Shown here in pieces: positions 9,374 through 18,263 of a stretch of DNA of 36,283 nt (the stretch's first letter is position 1; each line of letters starts with the position of its first letter). The stretch is from Sedimenticola sp. (GTDB lineage Bacteria > Pseudomonadota > Gammaproteobacteria > Chromatiales > Chromatiaceae): NCBI GenBank assembly GCA_027026755.1, contig JALVNE010000184.1, positions 1-36,283 on the forward strand, in the 5' to 3' direction. Below the pieces are notes generated by a model, which saw only the letters and a list, made by a program, of their open reading frames with translations, had not been told where the DNA came from and ran no database searches. The position numbers and the translations under genes are program-made.

Positions 9374-9525
9374 CCGGGCTACCAGGCGCGTATAGGGCGA
9401 CAACGCCATAACCAGGACAGGCAAATCAATATCCGGAAACCATGCAGGGTTGCCGTGCTTTTTTATTCGTGCGGGTTTGCGTATGCTTCACCGGTTTGCA
9501 GACAACCGAGTGAGATGAAAACAGC

Positions 9526-10299
9526 ATGGCTGAACTGAAAGCGTTGATATTCGATGTGGATGGCACCCTCGCGGACACGGAGCGGGATGGCCATCGCGTG
9601 GCATTCAACAAGGCCTTTGCCGAGGCCGGCCTGGATTGGGAATGGAGCGTGGAGGTCTATGGCGAGCTGTTGCGCGTGACAGGTGGCAAGGAGCGCATCA
9701 AATATTATCTCGAAAAATACCGTCCCGATTTTTCCGTGGACGGGGATCTGGATGCTTTCATTGCCGGGCTTCACGCGGCCAAGACAGAGTTCTACAAGGC
9801 CCTCATGGCCGATCCCGGTCTGCCCCTGCGTCCGGGGGTGGAGCGCTTGTTGCGCGAGGCCCGGGATGCTGGCTTGCGTCTGGCCATCGCCACCACCACC
9901 ACGCCAGCCAATGTCACCGCCCTGCTCAGGAACAGCCTGGCGGAAGACGCGGAAGACTGGTTCGAAGTCATTGCTGCAGGCGATATCGTGCCCGCCAAGA
10001 AGCCTGCGCCGGACATCTATGTCTGGGCCATGGAAAAGATGAAGCTGTCTCCCGAACATTGCCTGGCCTTCGAGGATTCCGACAACGGGGTCAGGTCAGT
10101 AGTCGGTTCCGGGATACGGGCCCTGTTGGTGACGGTGAATGATTACACGCGGGATCATGATTTTTCCGGCGCCACGGTGGTGGTCGATCACCTGGGCGAG
10201 CCGGGGAAGCCCTGCCGCATCATACAGGGGCCTGACCTTATCCGGAAGCAGGTGGACGTGGACGCACTGAAGGCCATTCACGCCCATGCCCTCAGCTGA
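9526..10299 (+). CDS. HAD-superfamily phosphatase, CbbY-like
   Basis: The 257-residue HAD hydrolase has motif I FDVDGTLADTE (nucleophile D10, acid/base D12), motif II in ATTTTPAN, the motif III lysine in PAKKPAPDIY, and motif IV in EDSDNGVRS. A helical cap lies between motif I and about residue 90. This form, including the LRVTGGKERI cap segment and the C-terminal region after DHLGEP, is closest to CbbY, which in phototrophs and autotrophs degrades the Rubisco inhibitor xylulose-1,5-bisphosphate. No cbb gene is in the window, so the substrate is inferred from the family. A GAGATG ribosome site precedes the ATG. It overlaps the aminotransferase start by 14 bp. Confidence 0.85.
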   Translation: MAELKALIFDVDGTLADTERDGHRVAFNKAFAEAGLDWEWSVEVYGELLRVTGGKERIKYYLEKYRPDFSVDGDLDAFIAGLHAAKTEFYKALMADPGLPLRPGVERLLREARDAGLRLAIATTTTPANVTALLRNSLAEDAEDWFEVIAAGDIVPAKKPAPDIYVWAMEKMKLSPEHCLAFEDSDNGVRSVVGSGIRALLVTVNDYTRDHDFSGATVVVDHLGEPGKPCRIIQGPDLIRKQVDVDALKAIHAHALS

Positions 10300-11461
10300 T
10301 TCCAGACTGTCCCGCCGCATGGCGGGAATCGAACCTTTCCACGTCATGGATATTCTCGCCCGGGCGCGGCGCATGGACGCCCGGGGCCAGGACGTGGTGC
10401 ACATGGAAGTGGGAGAGCCTGATTTCAGTACCCCGGAGCCCATAACCGCGGCGGGAATCTGCGCCCTGCAGGAGGGCCGCACCCATTACACGGCGGCCAC
10501 CGGCCTGCCTGCATTGCGTGAGGCCATCAGCGCCTACTATGCCGACCGTTTTGGTGTGCATGTCGATCCGGGACGTATTGTGGTGACGCCGGGCGCTTCC
10601 GGGGCCTTGCAGCTGGTGCTGGCGGCGCTGGTCGATCCTGGAGACAAGGTGCTCATGCCGGATCCCGGCTATCCCTGCAACCGGCACATGGTGCGTCTGT
10701 TCGAGGGTGAAGCCGTGTCCCTGGGGGTCAAGGCCTCCCAGGATTTTTCCCTGGCCAATGACCAGGTGATCCGTAACTGGGACAGCCGCACCCGGGCGCT
10801 GATGGTGGCCACGCCGGCGAATCCCACCGGCCGCCTGATGGAACTGAAACAGCTGGAGCAGCTCTACAATGCGGTCCTCGCCCCCGACGGGGCCTTCATC
10901 GTGGACGAGATCTATCAGGGGCTGGTCTATGAGCATCCCGTGGAAACGGCCCTCTCCTTGGGCGAGGACAATCTGTTCGTGGTGAACAGTTTTTCCAAGT
11001 TCTTTGGCATGACCGGCTGGCGTCTGGGTTGGGTGGTGGCGCCGCAAGACTATGTGCCGGCCCTGGATCGCCTGGCGCAGAATATCTTCCTCGCGGCGCC
11101 CACGCCAGCCCAGCATGCGGCCCTGGCCGCCTTCCAGCCTGAAACCCTGGACATACTGGAGCAGCGCCGGCAGATCTTCCAGCAGCGCAGGGACTATCTC
11201 TACGACGCCCTCACGGAACTCGGATTGCGCCTGGGCAGCAAGCCCGAGGGAGCCTTCTATCTTTACGCCGATGTCAGTCGTTTCAGCAATGACAGTTTCG
11301 ACTTTTGCCGCCGGTTGCTGGAACAGGCCCGGGTAGCCATTACGCCGGGACGGGACTTCGGTAGCTACCGGGCGGAAAAGTACGTGCGTTTCGCCTACAC
11401 CACGGGCATGGACAGGCTGCAGCTGGGGGTGGAGCGTCTCAGGGCTTTTCTGACTTCCTGA
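10286..11461 (+). CDS. PLP-dependent class I/II aminotransferase
   Basis: The 391-residue protein is a fold-type I PLP enzyme of the aspartate aminotransferase family. It shows VGEPDFSTPEPI near the N-terminus, TPGASGALQLVL for the phosphate region, the NPTGR segment, VDEIYQGLVY with the PLP-ring aspartate, and the Schiff-base lysine K238 in NSFSKFFGMTGWRLGW. The C-terminal RFAYTT contains the carboxylate-binding arginine. The amino-acid substrate cannot be read from sequence. The ATG at 10286 overlaps the HAD gene by 14 bp; an alternative start at 10319 would drop eleven residues. Its 3' end overlaps the opposing cytochrome gene by 23 bp. Confidence 0.88.
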   Translation: MPSADSRLSRRMAGIEPFHVMDILARARRMDARGQDVVHMEVGEPDFSTPEPITAAGICALQEGRTHYTAATGLPALREAISAYYADRFGVHVDPGRIVVTPGASGALQLVLAALVDPGDKVLMPDPGYPCNRHMVRLFEGEAVSLGVKASQDFSLANDQVIRNWDSRTRALMVATPANPTGRLMELKQLEQLYNAVLAPDGAFIVDEIYQGLVYEHPVETALSLGEDNLFVVNSFSKFFGMTGWRLGWVVAPQDYVPALDRLAQNIFLAAPTPAQHAALAAFQPETLDILEQRRQIFQQRRDYLYDALTELGLRLGSKPEGAFYLYADVSRFSNDSFDFCRRLLEQARVAITPGRDFGSYRAEKYVRFAYTTGMDRLQLGVERLRAFLTS

Positions 11462-12110
11462 ATTTCGCCGGGTCCAGGGTGACCACCACGTTGTCGTCCC
11501 GTGGAGGTTGCCTTGGCGATGGCTCGACGATGAAGATCCGTTGTCCGCTGATCATGGCGGAAATGTCCGAGCCGTCGCCCTTGGCGTCGTGGAAGAAGCT
11601 GGCCAGGATGTGCAGCCCGGTGAAACCCAGAATCACGAAATACCCCAGGAGGTGAAGATGGCGCAGGCTGAAGCCGCTCAGCAGGGTAATGTGGTTGAGG
11701 AGCAGCAGGCCAGTAGCGACCTGCGCCAGCAGCACCACGAACAGCAGCAGGTAGAGCGGCGCCCACAGGGGATTGTGGGCGTACCAGCGTGGCAGGCGGA
11801 TCTTGCCCAGGGCCAGGTAGCTACGCAGCACGGCCCAGGCCTGCGTCAGGCGGTGGCGGTCGGGCAGCAGGGCGCCCAGCTGTTCCGTGGGTTTGCCCGC
11901 CAACAGCAGCCAGAGGCGCACCATCAGGGCAGTGATCAAAACAGCGGCGCTGACGAAATGGATGTCATCCAGCTCCTGGGCGCGTTCGGGTATCCAGCGG
12001 ATCAGCCCGCCGCTGCACAGCAGGAGCAGTGTCGCCAGAGCCATCCCCCAGTGACACAGGCGCAAGGCTTTTCCCCATACGGGGAGACGGCGAATTTCAG
12101 GGCTGGGCAT
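11439..12110 (-). CDS. Cytochrome b561-family membrane protein
   Basis: The 223-residue integral membrane protein has about four transmembrane helices (CHWGMALATLLLLCSGGL; FVSAAVLITALMVRLWLLL; YLLLFVVLLAQVATGLLLL; HLLGYFVILGFTGLHILASFF). Histidines placed for haem b ligation are in LRLCHWG and HFVSAA, and in RHLHLLGY and TGLHIL. This is the b561/Ni-Fe-hydrogenase-b-type fold that passes electrons between membrane quinone and a partner. I use ATG 12110 (MPSPEIRRLPVWGKALRLCHW); the longer frame overlaps amrA. It begins 8 bp after the amrA stop, so it is almost surely cotranscribed with amrB-amrA. The partner is unknown. Confidence 0.82.
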   Translation of the reverse strand: MPSPEIRRLPVWGKALRLCHWGMALATLLLLCSGGLIRWIPERAQELDDIHFVSAAVLITALMVRLWLLLAGKPTEQLGALLPDRHRLTQAWAVLRSYLALGKIRLPRWYAHNPLWAPLYLLLFVVLLAQVATGLLLLNHITLLSGFSLRHLHLLGYFVILGFTGLHILASFFHDAKGDGSDISAMISGQRIFIVEPSPRQPPRDDNVVVTLDPAKFRKSEKP

Positions 12111-12118
12111 GGGCCTGG

Positions 12119-12709
12119 TTACTCTTTGCCAAAGGATTCCGTAGTATAACGGGATACCCTGAGTGTGTCTGACCAGTAGTTCTGCGGCAGTCCCGCTTTT
12201 TGTTTCAGGTGGGCCAGAAACAGTTCCGGTGTTGGGAGCTGCTCCCACACGGAAGGCAGGAAGGTGCCCTGGTAGTAGCCATCTTCCAGAATCAGTCCGT
12301 CCACGCCGGGTCTGAGCTGGCGCAACAGGTCGGCTTCGGAATCGAAGCTCATGGGTTCCGCCGGGCTGAGCACCGAGATGTGTATGTCCAGGTCGGGAAA
12401 CTCCTGTTCACTCAGGGGTGGAAACCGGCTGTCGTTGAAGGCCGCGCTGAAGGCGTTTTCCGCCACGTCTTTCACCAGAGGTTGCACCGCCTGCAGATGG
12501 CCGATGCAGCCGCGCAGCTGCCCGTTGCGGTTCAGGGTGACGAAGCTGGCCCGCCGGGCCTGCAGGGCCGGTTCGAATTCCCGGGGATCCAGGACCAGGG
12601 GGTGTCCCTCGCGCAGCCCGGTCAGAATGGAATCCCGGGCGATATCCAGCAGCAGCTTTCGCTGTTCATCGTTCAGTGTGCGTTGTTCAGTTGAAGACAT
12701 AAGCGCCAT
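12119..12709 (-). CDS. amrA: AmmeMemoRadiSam system protein A (AMMECR1 domain)
   Basis: The 196-residue protein is an AMMECR1-domain protein, recognisable by RRASFVTLNRNGQLRGCIG with the invariant LRGCIG, then AFNDSRFPPLSEQEF and LDIHISVLSPAEP, and the C-terminal FLPSVWEQLPTP. The LRGCIG cysteine and the surrounding cleft suggest an enzyme, but no activity is established. In bacteria it occurs with the Memo-like protein and a radical SAM protein, both adjacent here. It overlaps amrB by 23 bp; an alternative ATG at 12700 (MSSTEQ) reduces the overlap. The cytochrome gene follows within 8 bp. Confidence 0.92.
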   Translation of the reverse strand: MALMSSTEQRTLNDEQRKLLLDIARDSILTGLREGHPLVLDPREFEPALQARRASFVTLNRNGQLRGCIGHLQAVQPLVKDVAENAFSAAFNDSRFPPLSEQEFPDLDIHISVLSPAEPMSFDSEADLLRQLRPGVDGLILEDGYYQGTFLPSVWEQLPTPELFLAHLKQKAGLPQNYWSDTLRVSRYTTESFGKE

Positions 12710-13472
12710 ACCCCACTACTCGAGATTTGTCACCGGCGGTGTCGCCGGAATTGCGCAGATCCAGATTGCGGGCCTGCAATCCATGTTCTTTTGCGGACAG
12801 CAGCAGGCCGCTCACGGGGATGCGCCCGCAGGCGTCATCGAAACTGATGGCCTCCGGATGCAGATCCACGATGGCCATACTGGTGCGCTGATCCCTGATA
12901 CGGGCATTGTGGTAGTCCAGGAAGTGACTCAGGTCGGAGCTGATGACGATGAGGGTTTCCTCACCGCCCCACAAGAGATCCAGTACTTCACTGACTTCCT
13001 GTGGCGCCGCCTGGCCGACGATGAAAGGCACCAGGCTGAAATCGTCCAGGGTGCGCTGCAGGAAGGGCAGCTGTACTTCCAGGGCGTGCTCGCCGGCAAA
13101 AGCGCCGTCGAACTCCTGCACCTGGGGCAGGGTCAGGGCTTGCTCCACCGCCTTCCTGTCCACCGGGATGTCTCCCAGGGGGGTGCGCAACCAGTCGGCG
13201 CTGGTGGTGGCCAGGCCGCGAAAGGGTACCCGGTGTGCCGGCGCCAGGACGATCACCCGGCGAATCCTGTTGGGCAGTAATAGCTGCCGGTAAGCGCTGG
13301 CCGCCACCGGGCCCGAATAGATATAGCCTGCATGGGGGGCGATGATGGCTTTTGGTACTGGCTGGGGCAGGGGTTCCTGTTCGTTCAGCATCTCGTCGAT
13401 CATGCTGGCCAGGGTAACGGGGTCGTCCGGGTAGAATGCGCCGGCAACCGAGGGTAGAAGTACACTGCTCAT
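12687..13472 (-). CDS. amrB: AmmeMemoRadiSam system protein B (MEMO1-like)
   Basis: The ~261-residue protein is the bacterial relative of human MEMO1, related in fold to class III extradiol dioxygenases. Visible are PSVAGAFYPDD at the start, IIAPHAGYIYSGPVAASAY, the metal-type histidines in APHAGY and FAGEHALEVQLPFL, and ISSDLSHFLDYHNA with the third. Human MEMO1 has been reported to bind iron or copper; the bacterial activity is unknown. I choose ATG 13472 (MSSVLLPSVAG) because GGAAATCAAG gives it a ribosome site; 13484 is an alternative and 13538 would overlap the divergent promoter. It is first in the amrB-amrA-cytochrome operon, divergent from amrS. Confidence 0.92.
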   Translation of the reverse strand: MSSVLLPSVAGAFYPDDPVTLASMIDEMLNEQEPLPQPVPKAIIAPHAGYIYSGPVAASAYRQLLLPNRIRRVIVLAPAHRVPFRGLATTSADWLRTPLGDIPVDRKAVEQALTLPQVQEFDGAFAGEHALEVQLPFLQRTLDDFSLVPFIVGQAAPQEVSEVLDLLWGGEETLIVISSDLSHFLDYHNARIRDQRTSMAIVDLHPEAISFDDACGRIPVSGLLLSAKEHGLQARNLDLRNSGDTAGDKSRVVGYGAYVFN

Positions 13473-13539
13473 CTTGATTTCCATGGTGTTTGCCCGAATG
13501 TAATGACTTAAGAATGGGCGCTTTTGGAGAAAATGCAAG

Positions 13540-14601
13540 ATGAATGTGGCGACGAAATACTGGCATCAACTGGAGGACGGGCGCGTTCAGTGCGATCTTT
13601 GTCCCCGTGAATGCAAACTGAAGGAAGGACAACGCGGTCTGTGCTTTGTCCGTGCCCGGGAGAACGATGCCGTGGTGTTGACCACTTATGGTCGTTCCAG
13701 CGGTTTCTGTGTCGATCCCATCGAGAAGAAACCCCTGAATCATTTCCTGCCGGGCACGCCGGTGTTCTCCTTCGGCACGGCAGGCTGCAACCTGTCCTGC
13801 AAGTACTGCCAGAACTGGGACATGAGCAAGTCCCGGGAAATGGACATTCTTGCCAACCAGGCCACGCCAGAACAGATCGCCCGCAAGGCGGCGGATCTGG
13901 GCTGCCGTAGTGTGGCCTATACCTACAACGATCCCGTCATTTTTCTTGAATACGCCGTGGATACGGGAAAAGCCTGCCATGAAATGGGGCTGAAGAATGT
14001 TGCCGTGACCGCCGGCTACATTTCTCCCGGGGCCAGGGAAGAGTTCTTCTCCGTGATGGATGCCGCCAACGTGGATCTCAAGGGCTTCAGTGAGGATTTC
14101 TATCGCAAGCTCACCGGTGGTCACTTGCAGCCGGTGCTCGATACACTGAAATACCTGAAGCATGAAACCGATGTCTGGGTGGAGATCACCAATCTGCTCA
14201 TTCCTGGCCACAACGATTCCCCGGATGAGCTGAAACGTATGATCGAGTGGATACTCCAGGAGCTGGGAGAAGACCTGCCTTTGCATTTCAGTGCCTTCCA
14301 TCCGGACTACAAGATGCTCGATGTGCCTCCCACCTCGCCCCAGGCCCTGAGCCAGGCCCGGGAGCTGGCCCTGTCCCTTGGGCTGCGCTATGTCTATACA
14401 GGCAACGTGCATGACAGCCGGGGAGGGAGCACCTGGTGTCCTTCCTGCGGTGAGCTGCTCATAGAGCGGGACTGGTATGTCCTGGGAAAATGGGGATTGG
14501 ACGAGAACGGTTGCTGTCAGTCCTGCGGGACCAGAATTCCAGGGGTATTCGAGGCCAGGCCCGGAGACTGGGGAGCGAGACGGCTGCCTGTCGCCATGTA
14601 G
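13540..14601 (+). CDS. amrS: AmmeMemoRadiSam system radical SAM enzyme
   Basis: The 353-residue protein belongs to the radical SAM family that resembles pyruvate formate-lyase activating enzymes. The SAM cluster is C83, C87, C90 (GCNLSCKYCQNW). An N-terminal cysteine set C18, C21, C25 and C35 (CDLCPREC ... GLC) and a C-terminal set in WCPSCG and CCQSCG probably bind further clusters or zinc. YTYNDPVIFLEY and NVDLKGF are family segments. The reaction is unknown; the family is defined by co-occurrence with AmrA and AmrB. It starts 67 bp from the divergent amrB start, so all three share one short control region (13473-13539). Confidence 0.93.
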   Translation: MNVATKYWHQLEDGRVQCDLCPRECKLKEGQRGLCFVRARENDAVVLTTYGRSSGFCVDPIEKKPLNHFLPGTPVFSFGTAGCNLSCKYCQNWDMSKSREMDILANQATPEQIARKAADLGCRSVAYTYNDPVIFLEYAVDTGKACHEMGLKNVAVTAGYISPGAREEFFSVMDAANVDLKGFSEDFYRKLTGGHLQPVLDTLKYLKHETDVWVEITNLLIPGHNDSPDELKRMIEWILQELGEDLPLHFSAFHPDYKMLDVPPTSPQALSQARELALSLGLRYVYTGNVHDSRGGSTWCPSCGELLIERDWYVLGKWGLDENGCCQSCGTRIPGVFEARPGDWGARRLPVAM

Positions 14602-14927
14602 CCGGGTGTTGAGGGTTTTCGGTGCTGATTCGCCTGAAAATGAAAAAAGCGGGGAAAGTGAATTTTGCGCTAACGTTCAGGAAGAATCTTTTCCAACATC
14701 CTGAGACGTTTTTTCCGGCCGCAGGGAAAAATTGCCATTTTGCCGAACATTCTCAAACCAGTTCACAGTTTCCTTCTGCAGACAATCCCTATGATAGGTT
14801 TCAGGCGCGGGTCCAACTGGATTCGCCTTGTGCCTGTGGCCGAATACATGCTCGTGAGACATGTATTGCGGTCGGAGATTCATGACAAGGGACGACAGTT
14901 CCTCCTATTGCTTGGTATCGATAGCTT
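14602..14927. other. Intergenic region upstream of the DUF1800 gene
   Basis: About 325 bp with no convincing gene. It contains an inverted repeat, CCGAATACATG (14840-14850) against CATGTATTGCGG (14860-14871), matching except for one bulged base, about 55 bp before the next start. This could be an operator or a leader hairpin. The stretch 14640-14770 is A/T-richer than its surroundings and is the likeliest place for a promoter, but I cannot pick a clear -35/-10 pair. No terminator with a U-tract is obvious after amrS. Confidence 0.4.
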
Positions 14928-16862
14928 ATGGCCCAGACTAAATGCAGCTCCAACTCCCGAAACGAATACCCCGCCTCAACATCTGAAGGCAAGGCTTCCT
15001 GCCATGCGCCGCTGGGTGCATCGTCCGGCGAAACGGATGCTCCCCGCAGAAGGTTCATTCTCTCCTCCCTGGCCGGCGGTGTTGCCGTCGCCATCAGTGT
15101 GCGTCGTGGAGAAGCGGCAGAGAACGGTTCCCGGAAGCCGGTTCCCAAGCCTCTGCTGGGAGAGATTCGCGACTATGTGGCAACCCAGGCGGCGGTAACT
15201 GCGCCACCGCCCTTTGCCGTGATGGTACTGAACCGCATGGGATTCGGTCCCAGCGGCAGCGATGTGGACGATTTCAATGCCCTGGGCGCCACTGATGACG
15301 AGCGCCTGGCCGCCTATGTGGACAAACAACTGGACTGGCAATCCATCGACGATTCCGTCCTGGCCAATAAACTGAGCGATCCGGCATTCGATTACCTTCG
15401 GGAAAGCTTTGATCAAGCCTGGCAGAATCACCATGTCAACGGAAATGACCGCTATGGTCCTGTAAATACCATGGAAAGGGCGGTGTTCTCCCGGGCAGTG
15501 TACAGCAAGCGCCAGCTCCTGGAGTTTCTGGCGGACTTCTGGCACAACCATTTCAACATCTACGGATGGGATACCTATGCCCGTGAAACCTGGGTGTCCT
15601 GGGATCGCGATGTACTGCGGCCACCACAGCCGGGAAATCCCAGACCCACGGGGCTGGAGCACGGGCATTTCCTGGGCAACTTCCGCCAGATGCTGGAACT
15701 CACTGCGAAACACCCGGCCATGCTCTATTACCTGGACAATTACGTGAATGGCCGCGCGGACCCCAATGAGAACTATGCCCGGGAAATCATCGAACTGCAT
15801 ACCCTGGGGGCGATCAACTATGCCGGCCCGGATCCGCAGCCCGGTGACATCAACACCATCAGCATGCCGGAGTTTCCCGGGGTGGCCATCAATGACAAAT
15901 ATTCCGATGCCGATGTCTATGAAGCCATGCGCTTTCTTACGGGATGGAATGTGGAGGACGGACGCTATCCCAGTGGTGATCCCAACACCGGGCACTGGCA
16001 CTTCGTGGAGGACTGGCACGATCAGGGACAGAAGCAATTGCTGGGCAAGCAATGGGCCGCCTTCAGTGGGGTCCAGGAAATCTATGAGATGCTCGATCTG
16101 CTCGCCTTCCACCCGGGAACGGCACAACATATTGCCCTGAAGCTCTGTCAACGTTTCATCAGTGACGAGCCGCCACAGTCCCTGGTGGATCAGGTGGCGA
16201 CGGTGTTCTATGACAACCGGCATCAGCCGGATCAACTCGAAAGGGTCTACCGTTTCCTGCTCAACACGCCCGAGTTCAAGGATGTCGGTACCTGGGGCAG
16301 CAAACTCAAGCGGCCTTTCGAAGTGGTGGTGTCGGCCATGCGCGCCTGTGATGCGGACTTCACCATTCGCCCGGATGACACTGAGAGCTACTATTTCACC
16401 TATTACTTCCGTCGCACCGGCCAGCGTCCCTTCCACTGGCATGCTCCCGACGGCTATCCGGACTATCGGTCGTTCTGGGAGGCTGGGGCATCATTGGTGC
16501 ATACCTGGCGGGTCCTGGACTGGCTGATCGACGAAAATGCGAATAACAGTGATCCGGACCTCATGCCCATCACCGATATCACCGTGAACGGACTGGGAAC
16601 CCATACGCCCAACACCCTGGCCAATTTCTGGTTGAAGAAAGTGCTGAAATGGGCACCCAACAATGGTGAATGGTATGGCACGGAGATTCATCGTATTTTG
16701 CGCGATTTCATGAGAGAGCGGCCAGACGATGATCCATCCCCCTGGCCCGAGGATTATCCCATCGATGACATAACCGACAATTCCTGGCCGTATTACTGGA
16801 ACGAGCGTTTACGCGGCATGGTAAAGCTGGCGTTGTCCATTCCTGAATTCATGCAGCGTTGA
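14928..16862 (+). CDS. Tat-exported DUF1800 family protein
   Basis: The 644-residue protein carries a twin-arginine signal (R40-R42, PRRRFILSSLAGG, then AVAISV) preceded by an unusually long n-region of about 39 residues. The rest is the DUF1800 domain, with NRMGFGPSGSDVDDFNALG, FWHNHFN, the NENYAREIIELHTLG segment and the C-terminal KRPFEVVVSAMRA. The domain has no established activity. It is normally paired with a DUF1501 protein, which follows after 16 bp here, so the two are probably exported folded and act together. The ATG lacks a good ribosome site, so the start is uncertain, but no other start precedes the Arg motif. Confidence 0.85.
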   Translation: MAQTKCSSNSRNEYPASTSEGKASCHAPLGASSGETDAPRRRFILSSLAGGVAVAISVRRGEAAENGSRKPVPKPLLGEIRDYVATQAAVTAPPPFAVMVLNRMGFGPSGSDVDDFNALGATDDERLAAYVDKQLDWQSIDDSVLANKLSDPAFDYLRESFDQAWQNHHVNGNDRYGPVNTMERAVFSRAVYSKRQLLEFLADFWHNHFNIYGWDTYARETWVSWDRDVLRPPQPGNPRPTGLEHGHFLGNFRQMLELTAKHPAMLYYLDNYVNGRADPNENYAREIIELHTLGAINYAGPDPQPGDINTISMPEFPGVAINDKYSDADVYEAMRFLTGWNVEDGRYPSGDPNTGHWHFVEDWHDQGQKQLLGKQWAAFSGVQEIYEMLDLLAFHPGTAQHIALKLCQRFISDEPPQSLVDQVATVFYDNRHQPDQLERVYRFLLNTPEFKDVGTWGSKLKRPFEVVVSAMRACDADFTIRPDDTESYYFTYYFRRTGQRPFHWHAPDGYPDYRSFWEAGASLVHTWRVLDWLIDENANNSDPDLMPITDITVNGLGTHTPNTLANFWLKKVLKWAPNNGEWYGTEIHRILRDFMRERPDDDPSPWPEDYPIDDITDNSWPYYWNERLRGMVKLALSIPEFMQR

Positions 16863-16878
16863 GGAGGCAGAACAGATC

Positions 16879-18138
16879 ATGAAAATCAGTAGAAGAGGAT
16901 TTCTGGCAGGTTCTGCCTCGGTAACCGCCACTTTGGGAGGCGCAAAGCTTGGCTTTGCTGCAGTTGCATCCAAATCACCGGCCAGCCGCAGAACATTGGT
17001 CTATCTGTTTCTCCGGGGTGGGATAGACGGTCTGAACCTGGTGATTCCCAGGACGGGCGTTCAGCGCACGGAATATGAGAACAAGCGCCCCAATATTGTG
17101 GTGCCTACCGACCATATGCACGATCTGAACGGCGCTTTTGGCCTGCATGGCAGTTGTGACGGTCTCAAGAGTCTGTACGACAGCGGCAGGCTTGCCTTCA
17201 TTCATGCCGTGGGAATGCCCGAGGGGCAGTCCAGCCGCAGTCATTTCGAGTCCCAGGAAATGTATGAACTCGGAACACCGGGGAATACATCGACCACCAC
17301 CGGCTGGCTGGCCCGGCACATGAACACTTCTCCGCATATTGCGTCCGATGCCCTTATCCCCTCCCTGGCGACCACGGCCTCGAAGCCCACCAGTCTGCGG
17401 GGAGATTTGAGAGCAATGTCCCTGGACGATGCAAGCAGTTTCCATCCCAATTCTGGCCGTTACGGCGACGAACATCTGAGGGCGCTGGAAAAAATCTACG
17501 ATGGCAACTCCAGCCTGGATCATGCGGTGCAAAACTCCCTGGACATGATCGACCTCCTGGAGCAGATCGATATCACCGTGCCCGACAGTTATCCCAATAC
17601 GGGGCTTGGTGATGACCTGGGCCTGGTAGCCGGCATGATAAAAGAGAATGTCGGTCTTCAGGTAGCAACGGTGGATAATGGGGGCTGGGATACTCACAAT
17701 GGCCAGGGCAATAATGGGGGAGGCTACTTCGCCACCCACGTGGGAGACCTGTCCGCCGCCATCAAGGCTTTCGTCGATGATCTGGAATCGGCCGGCCGGC
17801 TCGACGACGTGGTGCTGGTGGTGCATTCGGAGTTTGGCCGCCGGGTGCGGGAAAATGGCAACCAGGGAACGGATCATGGCACGGCGCACCCCATGATGGT
17901 GACCGGAGGCAAGGTGCTGGGTGGCCAGATCTACGGTTCCTTCCCTGGGCTGAGGGATGCCGATCTCTATCTCAACACCGATTTGCGCATGACCACGGAT
18001 TTCCGGCAGGCACTCTGTGACGTGGTGGGTAACTTCCTGCTCAATCCCAATCTTGCAACGGTATTCCCGGGTTATACCGGGCCAAAATCCATCGGCCTGT
18101 TCGATACCAATGCCATATTCGCCAACGGATTCGAATAA
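16879..18138 (+). CDS. Tat-exported DUF1501 family protein
   Basis: The 419-residue protein begins with a Tat signal (SRRGFLAGSASVTATLGG). Its body is the DUF1501 domain, distantly related to sulfatase/alkaline phosphatase folds: YLFLRGGIDGLNLVIP, FESQEMYELGTPG, GGWDTHNGQGNNGG and VHSEFGRRVRENGNQGTDHGTA (the last in pieces, histidines conserved). These suggest a metal-dependent hydrolase-like site, but no substrate is known. It is 16 bp after the DUF1800 gene and ends before a double hairpin, so the pair forms a two-gene operon. The protein ends in IFANGFE, a short hydrophobic-acidic tail that may be a sorting or retention tag (see findings). Confidence 0.88.
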   Translation: MKISRRGFLAGSASVTATLGGAKLGFAAVASKSPASRRTLVYLFLRGGIDGLNLVIPRTGVQRTEYENKRPNIVVPTDHMHDLNGAFGLHGSCDGLKSLYDSGRLAFIHAVGMPEGQSSRSHFESQEMYELGTPGNTSTTTGWLARHMNTSPHIASDALIPSLATTASKPTSLRGDLRAMSLDDASSFHPNSGRYGDEHLRALEKIYDGNSSLDHAVQNSLDMIDLLEQIDITVPDSYPNTGLGDDLGLVAGMIKENVGLQVATVDNGGWDTHNGQGNNGGGYFATHVGDLSAAIKAFVDDLESAGRLDDVVLVVHSEFGRRVRENGNQGTDHGTAHPMMVTGGKVLGGQIYGSFPGLRDADLYLNTDLRMTTDFRQALCDVVGNFLLNPNLATVFPGYTGPKSIGLFDTNAIFANGFE

Positions 18139-18145
18139 GGAGAAA

Positions 18146-18240
18146 CCGGGGTTCAGCGGCATCTGAACGACCGCTGCGGAACCCCGGGTTTCGCGCCATC
18201 TTGCCCCGCAGCATTCCAGGTTCTGCGGGGTTTCCTTTTT
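18146..18240 (+). terminator. Tandem hairpin terminator after the DUF1501 gene
   Basis: A first long hairpin pairs CCGGGGTTC (18146-18154) with GAACCCCGG (18179-18187), extended by AGCGG/CCGCT. A second pairs CCCCGCAG (18204-18211) with CTGCGGGG (18223-18230) and is followed by TTTCCTTTTT, a classic intrinsic terminator. It closes the DUF1800-DUF1501 operon. Confidence 0.8.
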
Positions 18241-18263
18241 CTGCGGCATGAAATCCGGAACAC

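Noticed and set aside
14740..15198. Plus-strand ORF of 152 codons overlapping the start of the DUF1800 gene
   Set aside because: It is out of frame with the Tat-signal protein, has no domain and no ribosome site.
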